Positions 59,739 through 64,000 of a DNA stretch of 64,000 nt are shown piece after piece. Location: NCBI RefSeq assembly GCF_000237325.1, contig NC_017542.1:4604001-4668000 (forward strand), written 5' to 3'. The notes beneath the pieces were generated by a model. It had not been told where the DNA came from. It saw nothing but the letters and a program-made list of their open reading frames with translations, and searched no databases. Each line of letters opens with the position of its first letter. Position 1 is the first letter of the stretch. This DNA is from Paenibacillus polymyxa M1 (GTDB lineage Bacteria; Bacillota; Bacilli; Paenibacillales; Paenibacillaceae). A program made the position numbers and the translations under genes.

Positions 59739-60872
59739 TTATGGGAAGATGATCGATAGCATTTGGTCAATCCGGTGACCATACGTGTGCTCCCGCAGGG
59801 TTCGTTCCAGAGCACGCAGAGCAATCTCACGGCGCTCCTTTTCATGCGTCAAATAAAACTCAACCTTCTCCAGCAGTTCCTGCTGAGAACTGTAAGTTTC
59901 AATCTCTTCCCCTGGCTTGTAAAAACGAGCCAGATCGTCTCTTGTATCCGTCAGTTGCAACGTTCCGCTGGCGGAAATTTCAAACGTGCGGGGATTTGGC
60001 GAAATCCCCGGAATTTTCAGTGAGTTGTTGTTCACCGAATCATCCTGATGGGAACGATGAAGATTAATTACGATTTTGCTGCCGTTATACGTATCATTGG
60101 TCTCGCCCGGAGACATCCAGCGGCCCAGCTCAATTTTGTCACCATACGACTGATAATCCGGAAGACGATCCCACCAGATTCCATTGATTTTAATGTTGCG
60201 GGCCATGAGCTGCGGCATAATCGGATTGAAGAAATAGATGCGATTCCAGTAGGCTGAGCCTGTAAATCCAATCTCACGTCGCACTGAAGCAGGCGAGCTG
60301 AGTGGAAAATAGTGAGTCAAAAATGCCCCGAATGGCAAGTAGTGCACCGACGTGCAGCCCAATTGACGATACAGTTCTATACAGTTCATTTCTAAGGTGA
60401 ACACATAATCATAATTCGTCACCATTTTGGTCGTCGTATCGGTGTAATAGGGATCGTCCGTCAGCCAGATGGCAGTGGGAATGCCCAACTGGCGTACTGC
60501 AGCAACCTGCTCTAACGGTAGATCCATCCCATCCAGTGCCAGCATCAGATTCGGACGAAGCTGAGCAGCAATATCTCCTACCGGCTGGCGCGGGTCTGTT
60601 ACGGTAACCTGAGCCGTCATGCTCTGCAATGTGGTAATGACCGCCTCATCCAGCGGAGAATACGGAAGGCCTTTGCCCGAGACGACATACAGTACATGGA
60701 TCTGTCGAAAAGGGAACGTTGCTTTTGTTCGCGAGACAATCGCGTTAGCGCGTCCGCGCAGGTATCCCTCGTCGTATCCGTCATGGATCCCCGCAGCTCT
60801 CCCCTTCTCCCAGGAGGCCGCCGCCGTCTGGTGAACAGCTGGGTCATACGGTCCTGTCGTAGATATCGTCAT
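59739..60872 (-). CDS. CgeB-like glycosyltransferase 1
   Basis: A 377-residue CgeB-type GT-B protein; CgeB of B. subtilis works in spore-crust maturation. The N-terminus has a Tyr/Gly motif (GIHDGYDEGYLRGRA). The donor half includes IAQLRPNLMLALDGMDLP, TAIWLTDDPYYTDTT, IGFTGSAYWNRI and SGTLQLTDTRDDLARFY. ATG 60872 lies 8 bases after GAGGAG; a GTG three codons upstream is less likely. Similar in plan to the next gene upstream, so they are paralogues. It lies 56 bases before the GT4 gene. Confidence 0.85.
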   Translation of the reverse strand: MTISTTGPYDPAVHQTAAASWEKGRAAGIHDGYDEGYLRGRANAIVSRTKATFPFRQIHVLYVVSGKGLPYSPLDEAVITTLQSMTAQVTVTDPRQPVGDIAAQLRPNLMLALDGMDLPLEQVAAVRQLGIPTAIWLTDDPYYTDTTTKMVTNYDYVFTLEMNCIELYRQLGCTSVHYLPFGAFLTHYFPLSSPASVRREIGFTGSAYWNRIYFFNPIMPQLMARNIKINGIWWDRLPDYQSYGDKIELGRWMSPGETNDTYNGSKIVINLHRSHQDDSVNNNSLKIPGISPNPRTFEISASGTLQLTDTRDDLARFYKPGEEIETYSSQQELLEKVEFYLTHEKERREIALRALERTLREHTYGHRIDQMLSIIFP

Positions 60873-60905
60873 CACTTTCACTCCTCACTGTTTATGGTGT
60901 TTACT

Positions 60906-61997
60906 TTAGGCCATCGCCTTGTCCAGCAATTCTTCCATACGATTCGAGTACCTATGCTTTTGCATGGTGGTGTGCAGTGCGCGCCAAGCTATGCGTTCGC
61001 GTTCCCAGTCATGCTTGAGATAATAGTCCAGCTTCACTTTCAGTTCCTCTGCTCCCGAGAAGGTCTCAATGTCATAGCCTGGTTGGTAATAACGGCTCAG
61101 ATCCTTCCGCACATCCGTCATTTGAAGCGTCCCGCAAGCAGAAATTTCGTATGTCCGAGGATTGATGGACTCCGCTGACAACTGATGTGTATTCCGATTA
61201 TCCAGTCCGGGGTCTGTCGGGCGGTGCATATTGATGACAATTTTGGAACCGTTATAATATCGAGCGGTCTCTTCCGGCTCCATAAAACCCGGACGGATAA
61301 AGCGTTCCAGCACATCCCGCCGGGTCAGCCGATCCCAGTGCCCACCTACGATCAGCACTCTTTTATCCGCCAAGAAGGGAGCAAGGTAGTCAAACAGCTT
61401 CACACGGTTCCAGAAGGCATTTCCAATGAAGCAAATATCATGCTGATGTTCACGTTCTACCCGCCGGGGATAAAAGATACGGGCTGACACAGCAAGCGGC
61501 ATATAGTGGACCCTCGTTACTCCCTGATCACGATAAAACGGCAGACAAGAATTTTCATGCGTAAAAACGACATCGTAGGATTGACAGATCAACGCCGTAT
61601 CCTCCGTAAAGTAGGGATCATCTACAAACCATATGGCCGTCCGAATGCCCATGGCTCGTATTTGTTGTACCTGCTCCAGATGATCGTCCGGAAACACATG
61701 CAGCCCATTCATGACCAGTACGAGATCTGGACGGTGAGCCTTAGCGTCAGCCAGCATCGTGGCAGGAGTACCGATGGCGCACGAGCTGCATATTTGGCTT
61801 AATGCCTCTTGCACACCTGTGTCTATAGCTACGAAACCTTGCGGAATATACAACACTTTCAACTGGCGAACAGCAGGTTGTATTGCCACGACCTGTGACA
61901 GAGCAGCCGTGCAACCGCCCATTCTGCGTCCTTCCCGATAGCCGCATCGGTATGCTTCGCGTTCATTTCCGCTTCGTTGATCATTCACATCCTTCAC
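60906..61997 (-). CDS. CgeB-like glycosyltransferase 2
   Basis: A 363-residue paralogue of the neighbouring CgeB-like gene. N-terminal Tyr/Gly motif EAYRCGYREGRRMGG, then LVLVMNGLHVFPDDHLEQV, TAIWFVDDPYFTEDTA, ICFIGNAFWNRVKLF and CGTLQMTDVRKDLSRYY. The start is probably GTG 61995-61997, with only a weak ribosome-binding site. It is 33 bases upstream of the first CgeB-like gene, so the two are co-transcribed. A hairpin upstream separates it from the Arg-rich gene. Confidence 0.84.
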   Translation of the reverse strand: MKDVNDQRSGNEREAYRCGYREGRRMGGCTAALSQVVAIQPAVRQLKVLYIPQGFVAIDTGVQEALSQICSSCAIGTPATMLADAKAHRPDLVLVMNGLHVFPDDHLEQVQQIRAMGIRTAIWFVDDPYFTEDTALICQSYDVVFTHENSCLPFYRDQGVTRVHYMPLAVSARIFYPRRVEREHQHDICFIGNAFWNRVKLFDYLAPFLADKRVLIVGGHWDRLTRRDVLERFIRPGFMEPEETARYYNGSKIVINMHRPTDPGLDNRNTHQLSAESINPRTYEISACGTLQMTDVRKDLSRYYQPGYDIETFSGAEELKVKLDYYLKHDWERERIAWRALHTTMQKHRYSNRMEELLDKAMA

Positions 61998-62118
61998 CCT
62001 GTCCTGTTGTAGGATAAACTTCTGTCACTCCTAAACTATATGCACAGGGGTCAAACGCATCATGGACGACTGCCACTGCCCGGACAAAATTGGCGTTTGC
62101 CCGTCCAACTGCCCAAAC

Positions 62119-62158
62119 GCAAATAACCCCGAAGCTGCTAGGCTTCGGGGGGTTAACC
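62119..62158 (-). terminator. Terminator-like hairpin before the CgeB-like genes
   Basis: AACCCCGAAGCTGC folds with GGCTTCGGGGGGTT (strong GC stem); the minus-strand side continues TTATTTGCGTTT, a weak U tract. It may end the small-protein operon whose last gene stops at 62180. Confidence 0.55.
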
Positions 62159-62179
62159 GTAATAGATGATTTTCATAGT

Positions 62180-62539
62180 TTACTGTGCCTTGTAAGCGAC
62201 CTGGTGGCCATCTTCATAACCTTTGGCAAAGCCTGAATTGAAACCCTCATTGTAAGCAGCATCATATCCCTGCTGGAATGCCTGCGGGTCATGCTCTAAT
62301 GCAACAGGAATGGGCTGTGGGTTCTCCGCAGAAGGAGCTGCGGCCGGGTTAGCTTGAGGTTTTTTCCGTCGCCGCAGAAGAGAACGTCTTCTACGTACTG
62401 AATTAAGCCCCCTTTTACGGCGTCTAAGAGCAAGCAGACGTCTTCTTCTCCGTTTTAATCTACGAATGCTAGAACGCCGGGCATCTTTACGTCTTTTGCG
62501 GGCTTTGTCTCGAGCTGTGCGTTCCCACCTTGTACTCAT
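62180..62539 (-). CDS. Arginine-rich small protein with C-terminal Tyr/Gly motif
   Basis: A 119-residue protein in three parts: residues 1-60 almost protamine-like (RRSSIRRLKRRRRRLLALRR), a Pro/Ala linker, and a C-terminal motif AYNEGFNSGFAKGYEDGHQ. The last part resembles the N-termini of the two CgeB-like enzymes next door. AAAGGAGG lies 7 bases before ATG 62539; the longer frame is not supported. It overlaps the upstream small gene by 53 bases. A basic spore-coat or scaffold protein that recruits the enzymes is a reasonable guess. Confidence 0.7.
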   Translation of the reverse strand: MSTRWERTARDKARKRRKDARRSSIRRLKRRRRRLLALRRRKRGLNSVRRRRSLLRRRKKPQANPAAAPSAENPQPIPVALEHDPQAFQQGYDAAYNEGFNSGFAKGYEDGHQVAYKAQ

Positions 62540-62837
62540 TTTCATTCCTCCTTTGTTTTCTCGTCTTGGTTTCATTTTTTTGAACAGGCACATGGAGCCA
62601 TGGCTTCGTTGGTTTCCCATATACCTGTCTTCTTAAAGGAATACCCGCCAACATTTTCGTGATTTCTCCCTGGTAGTTGCTGAGTATACGGATGGTCTCT
62701 TCCAGACGGGGAGCCGACATATCCGCATGGGGCGTCAAGTCCGCAAGACTGGTCAGCATCCGGGCAACGGCGTGCTGGCTGGCAGCAATAGACTCCATCA
62801 TATCCAGCTTAATCTCACGTTCACGCCTCATGCTCAT
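62487..62837 (-). CDS. Small helical protein, tandem family member 3
   Basis: A 116-residue protein with DMMESIAASQHAVARMLTSL and ETIRILSNYQGEITKML, the two helices also seen in the genes at 62837 and 63199, and a basic tail (RKQRRNENEYK). No signal or membrane segment. ATG overlaps the upstream TAA (TAATG), so synthesis is coupled. GGGGGAT serves as Shine-Dalgarno sequence. Function unknown; the three are probably divergent duplicates. Confidence 0.68.
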   Translation of the reverse strand: MSMRREREIKLDMMESIAASQHAVARMLTSLADLTPHADMSAPRLEETIRILSNYQGEITKMLAGIPLRRQVYGKPTKPWLHVPVQKNETKTRKQRRNENEYKVGTHSSRQSPQKT

Positions 62838-63169
62838 TAGTTCATATCCCCCGAGCCCATGCCTCCCATCATCCCTTCCATTCCGCCACCCTGCTGCTCA
62901 TCCTGGTCCAGCAATGCTTTGAGATTACTGCATAGTCCAGTCTGAAGCCGGGTTAATCCCTCCAGCATTTCCACCATCTGCTCGTGAATTTCCAAAGGCC
63001 GTCCCAACTGCTCTTCATCGGTGTCAAATGCGTGAGGCGCCAGATGGTTCAGCGTCCAATTGCGCATTTTTTCTGCTTCGACCGCCTTGGCCTCCAGAAT
63101 CATAGACACATTCCGCTGCATCTTGGAGGCTGCGTCCAGCATGTGAATCATTGCTTTTTCCCTACTCAT
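62837..63169 (-). CDS. Small helical protein, tandem family member 2
   Basis: A 110-residue protein: HMLDAASKMQRNVSMILEAK, a charged middle, EIHEQMVEMLEGLTRLQTGL, and a Gly/Met-rich end (GGGMEGMMGGMGSGDMN). Helices match the other two tandem members in position. GGGAGGG precedes the ATG with 9 bases spacing. No family name that I trust; annotations of such genes as sugar epimerases in databases would not fit a 110-residue helical protein. Confidence 0.68.
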   Translation of the reverse strand: MSREKAMIHMLDAASKMQRNVSMILEAKAVEAEKMRNWTLNHLAPHAFDTDEEQLGRPLEIHEQMVEMLEGLTRLQTGLCSNLKALLDQDEQQGGGMEGMMGGMGSGDMN

Positions 63170-63198
63170 GTGTTCACTCCCTCCCCTCGATTGTTACA

Positions 63199-63486
63199 CT
63201 ACTCCTCTTCCGGGTATGCCGTCTCCTTCACGACACGAACGAGCATTTCAGCCATTGCTTCCTGAAGGTCGGCAATACCGTTCAAATAGGCAACAATGCT
63301 TTTGTTTACTTGTCCCGAGCTATCAATAATGCCCGGAATTCCATCAAAACGCGGCTCCTCATCCGGCAGTTCATGTATGATCTGTGCCATGCGCACGACC
63401 ACCTGCCGTTCCGCATCCAGCAGCCTCGACATCTGCTGCTGCGAGTGCGAAATATGGATCAGCAAATCATCTAACTCGTTATGCAT
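63199..63486 (-). CDS. Small helical protein, tandem family member 1
   Basis: A 95-residue acidic protein: DLLIHISHSQQQMSRLLDAE, ELPDEEPRFDGIPGI, then VAYLNGIADLQEAMAEMLVRV. Shares the SQ..VxRxL-type first helix with member 3. AAAGGAGG stands 5 bases before the ATG. First of three tandem genes, 29 bases before member 2. Unknown function; position in the locus suggests a structural or scaffold role in sugar attachment to the spore surface. Confidence 0.68.
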   Translation of the reverse strand: MHNELDDLLIHISHSQQQMSRLLDAERQVVVRMAQIIHELPDEEPRFDGIPGIIDSSGQVNKSIVAYLNGIADLQEAMAEMLVRVVKETAYPEEE

Positions 63487-63604
63487 AAGCCCCTCCTTTA
63501 TGTGTTCCGCCGTGCGGAACGCACGAAATACCTACGGGCTTTCCGCTACTACAGCGTATGCCGCAGCGAGTAGTCGGTTCCGCCTAAAAAAGCCTATTCG
63601 ATCA

Positions 63605-64000
63605 TCACAAATGTCCTTGTAGCACTGGTGGAGCAATAATAGGTTGCTTCTCCGTCAATGCCGACAATTCTTCGGAGGACAAAAACTGAATTGGATAGTC
63701 CTCAGCCCGCCAGCTCATCACAGCGTAGAGGGTCAGAAACGGTCTTTTCCAACCGTTGCCGATTTGGTACAGTTGCCCACCTTCAGCATACAGTAACTCG
63801 ATCCATCGCTTGCGTTGAGCCGGGATATGAAGTGTGGGCAACATGGACATGTTTCCCAGCTCAGGAGCCGCCAGCACAGGCAAGGGTTCCTCATGCGCCA
63901 CAGCTACAGGGGGGGCATCAGCGGCGCCGGACACCATCGCCTCCGGCTCATCTGCTAAGGGAAGCGCCAATAAATCAAGCTGAGACACTCTAACGGGATG
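63605..64000 (-). CDS. C-terminal part of a protein with the glycosyltransferase-associated repeat (runs off window)
   Basis: An open frame continues past the window end; no start can be fixed, although a GTG at 63986-63988 exists. The visible 131 residues are an Ala/Pro/Glu-rich linker (EPEAMVSGAADAPPVAVAHE) followed by one copy of the repeat (LLYAEGGQLYQIGNGWKRPF and LTLYAVMSWRAEDYPIQFLS). The same unit ends the glycosyltransferases at 51134 and 58033, so this is probably the tail of another glycosyltransferase, but the catalytic part is not visible. Confidence 0.65.
   Translation of the reverse strand, partial: HPVRVSQLDLLALPLADEPEAMVSGAADAPPVAVAHEEPLPVLAAPELGNMSMLPTLHIPAQRKRWIELLYAEGGQLYQIGNGWKRPFLTLYAVMSWRAEDYPIQFLSSEELSALTEKQPIIAPPVLQGHL

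Noticed and set aside
62837..63169. Nucleotide-sugar epimerase annotation for the small gene
   Set aside because: The 110-residue helical protein has no Rossmann motif or catalytic Tyr/Lys.
1..64000. tRNA or rRNA genes, prophage, transposase, or integrase
   Set aside because: I saw no cloverleaf, rRNA segments, phage structural genes or transposase motifs on either strand.

Overview
The window looks like chromosome of a spore-forming Paenibacillus, probably close to P. polymyxa. The grounds are gene content and style, not a database match: a clear gerE, a YhcN/YlaJ spore lipoprotein, a SigO/RsoA/YvrJ-type set, CgeB-like glycosyltransferases, strong Shine-Dalgarno sequences of the AAGGAGG kind, frequent TTG and GTG starts, and moderate GC content.

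Layout. 0-5.2 kb: a YjfB-type small protein, an M20 dipeptidase, an RlmA-like 23S rRNA methyltransferase behind a 36-codon leader ORF, two tandem paralogous zinc-ribbon proteins and gerE. 5.4-9.7 kb: an iron uptake operon (efeO-efeB-efeU) with a textbook sigma-A promoter and a perfect 7-1-7 Fur box. 9.7-21.9 kb (minus strand): a compact 12-gene operon with two acyl carrier proteins, two ATP-grasp ligases, a fold-III PLP decarboxylase, a BtrH-type acyltransferase, a radical SAM/SPASM enzyme, a glycosyltransferase, a Gfo/Idh/MocA oxidoreductase and a three-part ABC exporter. The enzyme set parallels the carrier-protein side-chain pathway of butirosin, but no aminocyclitol genes are present. I consider it the best candidate for an undescribed biosynthetic system.

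22.2-25.1 kb: an RpiR regulator with nagB and nagA for amino-sugar catabolism. 25.2-28.7 kb: a repeat-bearing spore lipoprotein, a secreted lipase and a membrane protein. 28.8-29.7 kb: a split sigma factor pair with a divergent yvrJ. 29.8-34 kb: a Gld-like ABC transporter operon. 34-37.7 kb shows decay: a frameshifted TPR-glycosyltransferase remnant, a glycosyltransferase whose best start is ATC, and a beta-glucoside PTS gene broken by an amber codon and a frameshift. 37.7-41.8 kb: a GH140-like hydrolase with a divergent LacI regulator and palindromic operators, then a thioredoxin-reductase-like gene with an Rrf2 regulator. 41.9-47.6 kb: a LicR-type activator with a complete cellobiose/lichenan PTS and a GH1 6-phospho-beta-glucosidase.

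47.7-64 kb: a large glycosylation locus, probably for the spore surface. It holds GT4 and GT2 enzymes, two CgeB-like enzymes, a CapE/RmlD-like/WecB set expected to make a UDP-6-deoxy-L-HexNAc, arginine-rich small proteins, three tandem small helical proteins, and a small Thr/Val-rich protein between the two convergent arms. Several proteins here share C-terminal repeats or a Tyr/Gly motif that may mark a common assembly. The last gene runs off the window end.
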